Of a stretch of DNA of 7,572 bases, positions 1 to 7,011 are shown one piece after another. The stretch's first letter is position 1; every line of letters begins with the position of its first letter. The DNA lies in the NCBI GenBank assembly GCA_027046105.1, contig JALTZQ010000007.1:1-7572 (forward strand). The letters run 5' to 3'. The position numbers were made by a program, and so were the translations under genes. The stretch comes from Pyrodictiaceae archaeon (GTDB taxonomy: Archaea; Thermoproteota; Thermoprotei_A; Sulfolobales; Pyrodictiaceae). The notes under the pieces were generated by a model. It searched no databases, was not told the origin of the DNA, and saw nothing but the letters and a program-made list of their open reading frames with translations.

Positions 1-500
1 CTTATCGTATTAATGAACACATCTATATGGCAACTCCTTCGCCCAAAGAAGTAAATGAAAATCTACTAAGGGAGGCTAGGTTAGGTTATCGTGTGGGAAC
101 AATTCTTGAAGCCTCTAAGCTATTTAGTAAGATGGATGAGGGAATGATGAAAAGAGAGCTTCCAGAAATACTAGACGATATACCAGGCATAGGACCATAC
201 ACGAAAGGCTTAGTACTTCTCCTATCAATGGCAAAACTAGACGTCTTTATAATGGATCGATGGATAGCTGGTCTTGTAGCTAAAGCATATAACGTTAGTG
301 TACGCGAAGTGAATGATGTATGGAGGAGAAGGTGGGGACGTTGGCAAGGCATTGCTTCGTACCATCTCACAATAGCGTTCGATGCTGAGCCATTAAGAAA
401 GGCGTTAAAGCGTCTTGAAGAGAGAAAAAACTGTCCCATGGCCACGGATAAACCTTCACCTATGACACTATGGATCCATAGTAGGGGATGGCGGCGATAA
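1..500 (+). CDS. HhH-GPD family DNA glycosylase, 5'-truncated by window edge
   Basis: C-terminal part of a base-excision-repair glycosylase. The frame stays open to the left edge (first full codon at 3-5, reading YRINEHIY before the Met at 27), so that Met is internal: the family segment around 'PSPKEV...LREARLGYR' normally sits mid-protein. Numbering from the Met, a helix-hairpin-helix (about residues 50-64, core IPGIGPYTKG) binds DNA backbone, and Asp77 in 'FIMDRWI' fits the catalytic Asp. The position holding the catalytic Lys of bifunctional Nth/OGG enzymes appears to be Tyr58, which points to a monofunctional, AlkA-like enzyme, although Lys60 lies close by. Only one Cys (136) is visible, so the C-terminal FeS loop of Nth/MutY is absent. 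Stop TAA at 498-500. It is separated from the downstream operon by 240 bases and looks functionally unrelated. The lesion specificity cannot be told. Confidence 0.68.
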   Translation, partial: YRINEHIYMATPSPKEVNENLLREARLGYRVGTILEASKLFSKMDEGMMKRELPEILDDIPGIGPYTKGLVLLLSMAKLDVFIMDRWIAGLVAKAYNVSVREVNDVWRRRWGRWQGIASYHLTIAFDAEPLRKALKRLEERKNCPMATDKPSPMTLWIHSRGWRR

Positions 501-687
501 GTATCATAATCGAGTTACTGCATAGTGTGTGTTAAAGGGGTCTTTCTAGTCATTAATCTAAACATCATTGCTCTTTGCCGTTAGACTGTTTATTCAGCTA
601 TTGTAATACTATGTGGGCGCTATTTGAGAGTTGCAGATAGCATTTATTTATTTTACTCGCACTAATAGTAATTATCATGATTTAACG

Positions 688-696
688 TTTAAATAT
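688..696 (+). promoter_or_regulatory. TATA-box-like archaeal promoter element
   Basis: TTTAAATAT matches the archaeal TATA box (TBP site), with an A-rich flank (TTTAACG) upstream where a BRE for TFB could lie. An archaeal start site would fall about 22-27 bases downstream of the box, near 715-722, giving a leader of about 20-25 bases before the GTG start of korD. It is the best box in the 240-base gap and the only one well placed for the whole kor-hdr operon. No transcript data were available. Confidence 0.5.
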
Positions 697-701
697 GGTG
701 T

Positions 702-734
702 GGGTCTTGTGGGATAGAGTGGGACTACCGGGGG
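702..734 (+). other. Candidate G-quadruplex / GTGGG direct repeats in the korD leader
   Basis: Four G-runs at 702-704, 711-713, 721-723 and 730-734 are separated by 6, 7 and 6 bases, which fits the usual G3+N1-7 quadruplex pattern. The same stretch contains GTGGG at 700, 709 and 719, spaced 9-10 bases, close to one helical turn. It lies between the TATA box and the start codon and covers the predicted transcription start. Whether it folds, binds a regulator, or is chance is unknown. Confidence 0.35.
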
Positions 735-740
735 ACAACG

Positions 741-1055
741 GTGTCTGCCCCAGCGCTAACCACCCGTTATGCCAGCATTCAAGGTCGACGCCCCCTCAAT
801 CTCGACAAGGTTCTCAGACCCGTTGGTGTAGTTGAAATAAACGCTGATATATGTAAGGGATGTGGGTTCTGTATAGAATTCTGCCCTCTTGGTATACTTG
901 AGTTCTCTGATGAAATAAACAAGCAAGGATACCAATATCCCAGGATAAAGCCTGGTATGGAGGATAAGTGTGTTTGTTGCGGTATGTGTGAACGAATATG
1001 CCCTGAGTTCGCAATAATGGTTCGCGAAAAAGGCTATGTACCTCCAGAGGGGTGA
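741..1055 (+). CDS. korD: 2-oxoacid:ferredoxin oxidoreductase delta subunit (2[4Fe-4S] ferredoxin)
   Basis: A 104-residue ferredoxin-like subunit that carries electrons from the KorB cluster to the external acceptor. Two full CxxCxxCxxxCP motifs are visible: Cys38/41/44/48 and Cys77/80/83/87, with an extra Cys79 beside the second. About 30 residues precede the ferredoxin fold. GTG at 741 is the only start codon in frame after the stop at 690-692; a G-run (730-734) could act as a weak ribosome site. It is first in the operon, and the delta-alpha-beta-gamma order is the usual archaeal KorDABC order. The first codons (to about 810) are richer in C-ending triplets than the rest of the gene, which is mildly odd. 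The family is clear, but as a small ferredoxin its Kor role rests mainly on its neighbours. Confidence 0.88.
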   Translation: MSAPALTTRYASIQGRRPLNLDKVLRPVGVVEINADICKGCGFCIEFCPLGILEFSDEINKQGYQYPRIKPGMEDKCVCCGMCERICPEFAIMVREKGYVPPEG

Positions 1056-1056
1056 T
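1047..1056 (+). promoter_or_regulatory. Strong ribosome-binding site deciding the TTG start of korA
   Basis: GAGGGGTGAT closely matches the archaeal Shine-Dalgarno consensus GGAGGTGATC and overlaps the korD stop codon (1053-1055). Its distance of 8 bases to TTG at 1065 supports that non-ATG start over the later ATG at 1104. Confidence 0.7.
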
Positions 1057-1064
1057 TAACCTCC

Positions 1065-2222
1065 TTGTCAACCAATGGTCTGCTTAAGCCCGGAGTCTAC
1101 TTCATGAGAGGCAATGATGCATGCGTTGAAGCAGCTCTTATTGCTGGTTGTCGTTTCTATGCTGGTTACCCGATAACCCCAAGTAACGAGATAGCACATC
1201 GTATGAGTAGGCGGCTCCCCCAGGTAGGCGGCTTCTTTGTACAAATGGAGGACGAGATTGGGAGTATAATGGCTGTGATAGGTGCAGCCAATGCCGGTGT
1301 GAAGGCTATGACTGCTACTAGCGGGCCTGGTTTCAGTTTGATGATGGAGGCCATAGGCTATGCTGCAATGACTGAAACACCTATCGTAATTGTTGATGTT
1401 CAACGCGCGGGCCCTGCTACGGGAATACCTACACTAGTAGGGCAAGGAGATATTATGCAAGCGCGATGGGGTAGCCATGGCGACTACGAGATTGTGGCGT
1501 ATCTACCTAATAGCCCACAAGAGATGTTTGACCACACCATACACGCCTTTAATACAGCATGGAAGTATCGTGTCCCAGTAGTAGTGCTCTCGGATCAAGT
1601 CGTGGGCCAGATGATAGAAAAAGTTGTAGTTCCGCCTCACGAGGAGATAGAGATTGTTGAAAGAAGAAAACCCGAGGTGCCTCCCGAAAAGTTTCTGCCC
1701 TTTGATTCACGTTACCTAGTGCCCCCAATGGCCGTTGCAGGTGAGGGCTATCGTGTCCACGTAACAGGGCTTACCCATGATGAAAGAGGATATCCAAGCA
1801 CGAGACATGAGGTCTCTAGGAGGCTAATAGAGAGGCTTGTTCGCAAAATCAGGGAAAACGAGAAACAGATAGCTTTGTGGGAGGAGTACATGGTTGATGA
1901 TGCACAACTATTAGTTGTAGCTTATGGTATTACGAGTCGTTCTGCTAAGCGTGCCATAAGAGAAGCACGTAAAGAAGGCTTGAAGACTGGTTTATTTAGA
2001 CCTAAAACAGCATGGCCATTCCCTTATTGGCCTCTAAGAAAGATTGTTGAGGAAACTGGGGCTGAGGTGTTAGTAGTCGAAATAAACATGGGTCAGATGG
2101 TGCACATTGTCCGTGAGCATCTTGCTGATGTAACTCGAGTACATTTTATGCCATGGGCTCCCGGTGCTGTTCCTCCTCCTGAAACCATTCTCTCTTGGAT
2201 TAAGGAGGTGTATCCTTCATGA
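1065..2222 (+). CDS. korA: 2-oxoacid:ferredoxin oxidoreductase alpha subunit (KorA type)
   Basis: A 385-residue alpha subunit supplying the pyrimidine-binding half of the thiamine diphosphate site and the transketolase C-like domain. The N-terminal domain (about 10-190) has the family marks YPITPSNE (35-42), QMEDE (60-64, with the Glu expected to contact TPP), TSGPGFSLM (85-93) and a glycine/proline-rich GPATGIPT segment (116-123). A KorA-type VTGLTHDERGYPS region follows at 233-245, and a Rossmann-like C-terminal domain with VVAYGITSRSAKRA lies at about 284-297. These match KorA (2-oxoglutarate) better than PorA or VorB families, though exact substrate choice cannot be proved from sequence. 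The TTG start at 1065 has an excellent ribosome site. The gene follows korD by 9 bases and shares an ATGA overlap with korB, suggesting coupled translation. Length is normal for the family. Confidence 0.93.
   Translation: MSTNGLLKPGVYFMRGNDACVEAALIAGCRFYAGYPITPSNEIAHRMSRRLPQVGGFFVQMEDEIGSIMAVIGAANAGVKAMTATSGPGFSLMMEAIGYAAMTETPIVIVDVQRAGPATGIPTLVGQGDIMQARWGSHGDYEIVAYLPNSPQEMFDHTIHAFNTAWKYRVPVVVLSDQVVGQMIEKVVVPPHEEIEIVERRKPEVPPEKFLPFDSRYLVPPMAVAGEGYRVHVTGLTHDERGYPSTRHEVSRRLIERLVRKIRENEKQIALWEEYMVDDAQLLVVAYGITSRSAKRAIREARKEGLKTGLFRPKTAWPFPYWPLRKIVEETGAEVLVVEINMGQMVHIVREHLADVTRVHFMPWAPGAVPPPETILSWIKEVYPS
2204..2210 (+). promoter_or_regulatory. Ribosome-binding site of korB inside korA
   Basis: GGAGGTG is a perfect archaeal Shine-Dalgarno core, 8 bases before ATG 2219 and inside the last codons of korA. 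It confirms the korB start and the 4-base overlap. Confidence 0.75.
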
Positions 2223-3070
2223 CACAGCAGTTTCTGGTATCAAGGCCTAGAATAGAGTCCCTTCGTAGGTTGTTAAGGACTGAGCGGTTCCCACATATAT
2301 GGTGTCCTGGTTGTGGCATTGGCATTGTGCTTAAATGCTATGTTGAAGCTATATTGAAATCGGGTATTCCTGAGGACAAACATGTTATTGTATCTGGTAT
2401 TGGTTGTGCAGGTAGGGCTGCAGGCTATGTAAGAATAGACGGCTACCATGTCCTCCATGGTAGAGCTATTCCGTTTGCTGTGGGCCTCAAAAGCGCAAAT
2501 CCCGATTTAGAGGTAACCGTCTTCAGTGGGGACGGAGACCTTTTAAGTATTGGTGGTAACCACTTCATACATGCTATCAGACGTAATGATGACATCAATG
2601 TAATATTAATAAATAATTTCATTTATGGAATGACAGGTGGCCAGTATAGTGCTACTACTGTTCCAGGAGCACTTACAAATACATCTCCCTACGGCTTCAT
2701 AGAAGGAGCTTTCAATGTACCTTACCTTGCGGCTTCTCTTGGTGCAAACTTTGTAGCACGATGGACTCCTCTCCATGAACGTGAGTTAACTAATGCTATT
2801 CTGGAAATGTTTCGTGTTGATGGGTTTGCAATAGTAGAGGTGGTAAGCCCATGTCTAATCTTTGGTGAGCTTAATAATATACCACCACTTGAAATGATGA
2901 AGGAATTTCGTAAACGTTGCATAATAGATCATGATGCTGATTTATCTAAAGTTGGCCTTTCACTAGATCCTAAATCACCTATTATTCTGGGTAATTTTGT
3001 CCGTAGGAAGAGACCCTCCTACCAAACTTTATACTATGAAAAAATTCTCAAAATAAGGAGAACTAGGTGA
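2219..3070 (+). CDS. korB: 2-oxoacid:ferredoxin oxidoreductase beta subunit (KorB type)
   Basis: A 283-residue beta subunit that binds the diphosphate of TPP through Mg and holds the proximal [4Fe-4S] cluster. The N-terminal WCPGCG motif (28-33) gives Cys29 and Cys32; with Cys63 (SGIGCAG) and Cys212 (VSPC) this completes the four ligands seen in 2-oxoacid:ferredoxin oxidoreductase beta chains. GDGD at 104-107 followed by NNFIYGMTGGQ (132-142) is the TPP/Mg signature. Electrons from the 2-oxoacid pass from TPP to this cluster and then to KorD. ATG at 2219 overlaps the korA stop (ATGA) and has a perfect ribosome site. The C-terminal tail (about 262-283) is very basic (RRKRP...KIRRTR), which could be a docking surface; that is inference. 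No key residue is missing, so the enzyme looks functional. Confidence 0.95.
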   Translation: MTQQFLVSRPRIESLRRLLRTERFPHIWCPGCGIGIVLKCYVEAILKSGIPEDKHVIVSGIGCAGRAAGYVRIDGYHVLHGRAIPFAVGLKSANPDLEVTVFSGDGDLLSIGGNHFIHAIRRNDDINVILINNFIYGMTGGQYSATTVPGALTNTSPYGFIEGAFNVPYLAASLGANFVARWTPLHERELTNAILEMFRVDGFAIVEVVSPCLIFGELNNIPPLEMMKEFRKRCIIDHDADLSKVGLSLDPKSPIILGNFVRRKRPSYQTLYYEKILKIRRTR

Positions 3071-3074
3071 GCTT

Positions 3075-3626
3075 ATGGAGACAAAGCTTAGACTCATAGG
3101 AGCTGGTGGTCATGGAATACTAACTTTAGGCGCAATAATTGGTAATGCAGCAGTGGTTTATGATGGAAAAGAGGCGGTTATGGTAATAGGATATAGTCCT
3201 GCCCAACGTGGTGGATGGAGTCGTGCCGATGTCATAGTATCTAACGAGCCAATAGATTATCCTATATTCAAGCATCCAGATGTGCTTGTAGCAACGACGC
3301 AAGAGACTTACGATTTGGAACACCGCAATGTGATAAATGGCGGTATTATAGTCTATGAAGCCGAGCTTGTTAAGCCTCGTCGATTGGATAATGTAAAGCA
3401 AATCGGCGTTCATGCATTTAAGAAAGCCATCGAAATAGGTTTCAGGCAATCAGCTAATATGGTTATACTTGGCTTTCTGAATTCAATGCTAAATCTAGTA
3501 TCAGATGAAGCTGCATTAAAGACGCTTCAGGCTCGTATAAAGAAGAGATATCTTGACATCAATATACGTGCTTATGAGGAGGGAAAAAAGTTGTGGGAGG
3601 CTGGTAACTATGAAGTCTACGAGTGA
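3075..3626 (+). CDS. korC: 2-oxoacid:ferredoxin oxidoreductase gamma subunit (KorC/KorG type)
   Basis: A 183-residue gamma subunit of the 2-oxoacid oxidoreductase, the domain linked in this enzyme family to CoA binding and complex assembly. The GxGGxG loop GAGGHG (9-14) starts a Rossmann-like fold. The family signature YSPAQRGGWSRADV lies at 40-53, and a late 'NMVILGFLNS' segment (128-137) is also typical. Length and motif order are normal. ATG at 3075 follows the korB stop by 4 bases; AGGTGA (3065-3070) is the nearest ribosome-site match, with AAGGAG further back. The last 17 bases overlap the start of the HdrA-like gene, so kor and hdr sections are joined without a break. It completes a four-subunit KorDABC set. 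Confidence 0.92.
   Translation: METKLRLIGAGGHGILTLGAIIGNAAVVYDGKEAVMVIGYSPAQRGGWSRADVIVSNEPIDYPIFKHPDVLVATTQETYDLEHRNVINGGIIVYEAELVKPRRLDNVKQIGVHAFKKAIEIGFRQSANMVILGFLNSMLNLVSDEAALKTLQARIKKRYLDINIRAYEEGKKLWEAGNYEVYE
3595..3600 (+). promoter_or_regulatory. Ribosome-binding site selecting ATG 3610 for the HdrA-like gene
   Basis: GGGAGG lies 9 bases before ATG 3610, inside the end of korC. The upstream TTG at 3553 has only a weak purine stretch before it and would add 19 residues that do not resemble the start of a flavoprotein, so 3610 is the better start. Confidence 0.65.
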
Positions 3627-6600
3627 CACAATATTGATTATAGGTGGAGGTATAGCTGGTATACAAGCTGCTCTTGACGCTGCGTCGGCTGGGGCGCGTG
3701 TAGTTCTTGTAGAGAAGTCGCCAGTAATAGGAGGTGTTATGGCATATCTTGACAAGAACTTTCCAACGCTTGATTGTTCGATATGTATAGAAGCACCCAA
3801 GATAGGTGATGTGATACGTAATCCTAGGATAGAGGTCTTAACATTAGCTGAAGTCGTAGATGTCAAGGGTATACCAGGTGATTATGAAGTAACAATTGTG
3901 CAAAAACCTCGATTCGTAACGGATGCCTGTACTAAGTGTGGTCGTTGTAGTGAGGTATGCCCAGTTGCTGTCCCCTTTGAAATTGATGGTGGACTTAGTC
4001 TTCGCAAAGCAATCTATTTGCCCTTCCCGCAAGCCGAACCTGGATGGTATGTCATCGATATAGATTCATGCCTTAATAGTCCTCCAGGCTATATGCCGTG
4101 TGATCGATGTCTACTGGCTTGTGATGTTGGAGCCATTGACTTCACAATGAAGCCGCGGATTATAAAGAAGCGTGTTGCAGCAATAATTATTGCTACAGGA
4201 TTTGAACTACTTGATCCTCGGAAACTACCACAATATGGTTATGGTGTTTACCCCGATGTACTAACTAGTTTAGAGTTTGAACGCTTATTGAACGCTTCTG
4301 GGCCTAGTGAGGGTGAGATTCTACGACCTAGTGATGGAAAGCATGTTGAGAGAATACTATTTGCAACATGTATTGGTAGTCGTGATGATAGGTTTATGGA
4401 GTATTGTTCGAGATTCTGTTGTATGTATACACTAAAGCAGGCTATTCAGGCTAAGGAGCATGGAGTTAAACACGTAACAGCATTATTCATGGATATAAGG
4501 GCCTATGGTAAGGGGTTCGAACAATTTTACTATAGAGCTTTGAGGGAAGGCATTGAGATAATTCGTGGTAAGCTTGCAAGGGTGTATCAGAGGAATGGCC
4601 GACTTGTAGCAGTTTTTGAGAATACCAAGACGGGAAGTGTTGAGGAGCGAGAATACGATATGATTGTTTTGGCGCCGGCAGCATTACCAAGCTCCGGTAC
4701 AGGTAGGTTAGCTAAAACGTTAGGTGTAACACTAGGTAAGGACGGGTTTATTGCGCAAGCTAAACCTTGGGATCCAGTGGATACAGTTAAACCAGGCATC
4801 TTTGTATGTGGCTCGGCGGCAGGCCCCAAGGATATTGCTGATAGTGTGCAAGAAGCTAGCGCTGCTGTGGCTAAAGCTTTATCATTCACAAAACTGAGTG
4901 TGCCACGAGAAACTACAAAAGAAGAAATGTATAGGGATGGGGAAGAGCCTCGTATTGGAGTTTTTGTGTGCCACTGTGGTTCCAATATAGCTGGTGTTGT
5001 AAATGTAAAAGAGGTTGTTGAATATGCCAAAAAGTTGCCGGGTGTAGTCTATGCAGAGGATCTTAAGTTTGCTTGTTCTGCCGCGTCGGTAGAATATATT
5101 GCAAATGTGATCAAAGAAAAGAAGCTTAATAGGATTGTTGTAGCAGCTTGTAGTCCTGCAACACATCTTGGTGTTTTTAGGACAGCAGCTCGTATGGCGG
5201 GCCTCAATCCCTACTTAGTAGAGATGGCGAATATACGTAACCTTGACTCATGGGTACACCGTGATGATCCTAGGGCGGCTACCGAGAAGGCTAAAGATTA
5301 TGTGCGTATGGCTGTTGAGAAAGCACCACTATTGAAGCCGTTAAAGCCTATGAGATTTCCTGTTGTGAAACGCGTACTTGTGGTTGGCGGTGGTATTGCT
5401 GGTATAAAAGCAGCTGTAGCAGCTTCACAGTTAGGCTTAGATGTTGTGCTTGTTGAAAAGGAAAAGGAACTGGGTGGTTTGCTTCGATTCCTCTCAAAGA
5501 TAGCACCCGAAGGTATTAGTGCAAAGAAAGTGCTAGAGGAGGCTATTGAGGAACTACATTCGAGTAAAGTAAGGGTAATCACAGGAGCTACAGTAGAATC
5601 TGTTGAGGGATTCGTTGGAAACTTCCACGTCAAGCTAAGTAATGGAGAAGAATTAGATGTAGGTGCTATAATTATCGCTACGGGTGGTTCACCACGTGGT
5701 GTACCAGAGGAGATATCGAAACTAGTACCAGCCTTTACACTACTCGATGTGGAGAAGGCAGAGTATAAGATTCCTGGAAAGAATGTTGTATTCATAGCAT
5801 GCTTTGGCTCTAGAAATGAGAGGAGGGGATGTAGCAGATACTGCTGTACGGCAATGCTTCACCAAGCACTCATACTAAGGCGTCAAGGCAAAAATGTTGC
5901 TGTTGTCTATAAGGACATTAGAACATATCAGCGTGGAGCAGAGGATCTCTACCGTGAAGCATTACGTGAAGGTGTATTATTCGTTAAGGTTGATAGTAGT
6001 AGACCCGTAGAAGAAAGTATAAGGTTTGGTAAAGGCTATGTAGTAGCTGACGATGAGCTTACTGGTGCATCAATAGAGATACCAGCTGATGCAGTTATTC
6101 TAGCAACACCACTTGATCCCTCACCAGATACCAGTAAGTTATCTGAAATGCTAAAAGCAGCTAGAGACATGGAGGGCTTCTTCCTAGAATCACATCCTAA
6201 GCTAGGGCCCGTAGAGAGCCCTGTGCCAGGAATCCTATTGGCAGGTGTCGCACAAGGGCCGAAGGATGTTAAGGAATCTATTGCGCAAGCCTATGCAGCA
6301 GCTGCTAAGGCTGCAGCTTTACTACTTAAAGGATATGTTGAAAAAGAGCCTCTTGTGGCAGTTATAGATCATTCAAAGTGTATTAAGTGTGGTGCATGTA
6401 TGAGAGTATGTCCATATGGTGCTATCCGTGGCGAAGTGCGTAAGTATGTAGAAGTTGTGCAAGCTGCCTGCGAAGGATGTGGTGCATGTGCAGCTGAATG
6501 TCCAACAGGGGCAATAACAATACCTGGCTTTAGTGATGAAGAAATTTATCGTCAACTTGAAGCGGCATTATCTGAAGAGCCTGAGAAGAAGCCAATAGCA

Positions 6601-7011
6601 TTTACGTGCTTCTGGTGCTCATATGCTGCAGCGGACAATGCTGGTATATTCAAGGTGCAGTACCCGCCTTCACCAAGAATAATAAGGCTCCCATGCTCTA
6701 GTAGAGTTAGTTGGAGACTTGTAAAGAAGGCTTTCGAACTAGGTGCACCGGCTGTTGCTGTTACTGGGTGCAGAATTGGTGACTGTCATTACCAGAATGC
6801 AAACCAGCATACCGTTAGGAGGTTCCAGGTATGGAAGAAACTATTGAAGAAGCACGGGATCCGTGAGGAAAGACTTATACTAAGACTCTTTGGCGCGCCA
6901 GACGTACCCGATTTTGTTGAGACAATGAAAGAACTTGATCGCCTCAAGAACGAGGTTTCTCGTGAGGAGATAGAAGAAACTATGAGAAAGCTTAGAGGTG
7001 TAAAGCCTTGA
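3610..7011 (+). CDS. Fused HdrA-HdrA-ferredoxin-MvhD flavoprotein (QmoA/QmoB-like fusion)
   Basis: A 1133-residue FAD/FeS protein, probably the flavin hub of an Hdr complex. Module 1 (about 6-430, QmoA-like): FAD loop GGGIAG 12-17, Glu35, DCSIC (Cys56/59), inserted clusters Cys107/110/113/117 and Cys154/164/167/171, HdrA motif CIGSR...CSRFCC (254/266/270/271) and closing FAD segment near 398-424. Module 2 (about 448-910, QmoB-like): HdrA N-terminal domain FVCHCG 452-457 with Cys489 and AACSP 512-516, second FAD loop 593-598, second CFGSR...CSRYCC motif (731/741/745/746), no inserted ferredoxin. Then a 2[4Fe-4S] domain (924/927/930/934 and 954/957/960/964) and an MvhD [2Fe-2S] domain (994-1115: FTCFWCSY, PCSSR, GCRIGDCHY). 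No signal peptide or membrane segment is seen, so it should be cytoplasmic. The start overlaps korC by 17 bases and the stop overlaps the next gene. Domain calls are firm; acceptor and bifurcation are inference. Confidence 0.9.
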   Translation: MKSTSDTILIIGGGIAGIQAALDAASAGARVVLVEKSPVIGGVMAYLDKNFPTLDCSICIEAPKIGDVIRNPRIEVLTLAEVVDVKGIPGDYEVTIVQKPRFVTDACTKCGRCSEVCPVAVPFEIDGGLSLRKAIYLPFPQAEPGWYVIDIDSCLNSPPGYMPCDRCLLACDVGAIDFTMKPRIIKKRVAAIIIATGFELLDPRKLPQYGYGVYPDVLTSLEFERLLNASGPSEGEILRPSDGKHVERILFATCIGSRDDRFMEYCSRFCCMYTLKQAIQAKEHGVKHVTALFMDIRAYGKGFEQFYYRALREGIEIIRGKLARVYQRNGRLVAVFENTKTGSVEEREYDMIVLAPAALPSSGTGRLAKTLGVTLGKDGFIAQAKPWDPVDTVKPGIFVCGSAAGPKDIADSVQEASAAVAKALSFTKLSVPRETTKEEMYRDGEEPRIGVFVCHCGSNIAGVVNVKEVVEYAKKLPGVVYAEDLKFACSAASVEYIANVIKEKKLNRIVVAACSPATHLGVFRTAARMAGLNPYLVEMANIRNLDSWVHRDDPRAATEKAKDYVRMAVEKAPLLKPLKPMRFPVVKRVLVVGGGIAGIKAAVAASQLGLDVVLVEKEKELGGLLRFLSKIAPEGISAKKVLEEAIEELHSSKVRVITGATVESVEGFVGNFHVKLSNGEELDVGAIIIATGGSPRGVPEEISKLVPAFTLLDVEKAEYKIPGKNVVFIACFGSRNERRGCSRYCCTAMLHQALILRRQGKNVAVVYKDIRTYQRGAEDLYREALREGVLFVKVDSSRPVEESIRFGKGYVVADDELTGASIEIPADAVILATPLDPSPDTSKLSEMLKAARDMEGFFLESHPKLGPVESPVPGILLAGVAQGPKDVKESIAQAYAAAAKAAALLLKGYVEKEPLVAVIDHSKCIKCGACMRVCPYGAIRGEVRKYVEVVQAACEGCGACAAECPTGAITIPGFSDEEIYRQLEAALSEEPEKKPIAFTCFWCSYAAADNAGIFKVQYPPSPRIIRLPCSSRVSWRLVKKAFELGAPAVAVTGCRIGDCHYQNANQHTVRRFQVWKKLLKKHGIREERLILRLFGAPDVPDFVETMKELDRLKNEVSREEIEETMRKLRGVKP
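6995..7000 (+). promoter_or_regulatory. Ribosome-binding site for the TTG start of the HdrD-like gene
   Basis: GAGGTG lies 7 bases before TTG 7008 and within the last codons of the HdrA-like gene. It supports the TTGA stop/start overlap at 7008-7011. Confidence 0.65.

Larger units (their letters stand above)
501..740. other. Intergenic region with operon promoter and G-rich leader
   Basis: No credible gene is seen on either strand and no tRNA-like fold was recognised. The left part is AT-rich, with pyrimidine runs at about 540-547 and a T-rich tract at about 642-654 that could end transcription of the upstream glycosylase, as archaeal terminators are often T-tracts; this is weak. A TATA-like box lies at 688-696. 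From 697 to 734 the base composition changes sharply to G-rich, with repeated GTGGG units, leading into the GTG start at 741. Confidence 0.6.

Noticed and set aside
27..29. ATG at 27 as the true start of the glycosylase gene
   Set aside because: The frame is open upstream to the window edge and the first half of the HhH-GPD domain is missing, so this Met is internal.
86..445. Reverse-strand open frames across the coding genes (for example 86-445, 4587-5030, 5298-5795)
   Set aside because: They lie opposite well-supported genes, show no recognisable domains and have low-complexity Ser/Thr-rich or Cys/Tyr-rich composition typical of antisense shadows.
501..740. A tRNA, box C/D RNA or small gene in the intergenic gap
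   Set aside because: No cloverleaf, no paired C (RTGATGA) and D (CTGA) boxes, and no open frame with a plausible start and ribosome site were found.
1104..1106. ATG at 1104 as an alternative korA start
   Set aside because: It would remove the conserved first strand (PGVYF) before the GN-AC segment and has no ribosome site as good as the one before TTG 1065.
3610..7011. A true Qmo complex serving APS reductase
   Set aside because: No aprAB, sat or qmoC-like membrane subunit is seen, and the neighbours are Kor genes. Qmo-like is used only for domain layout.
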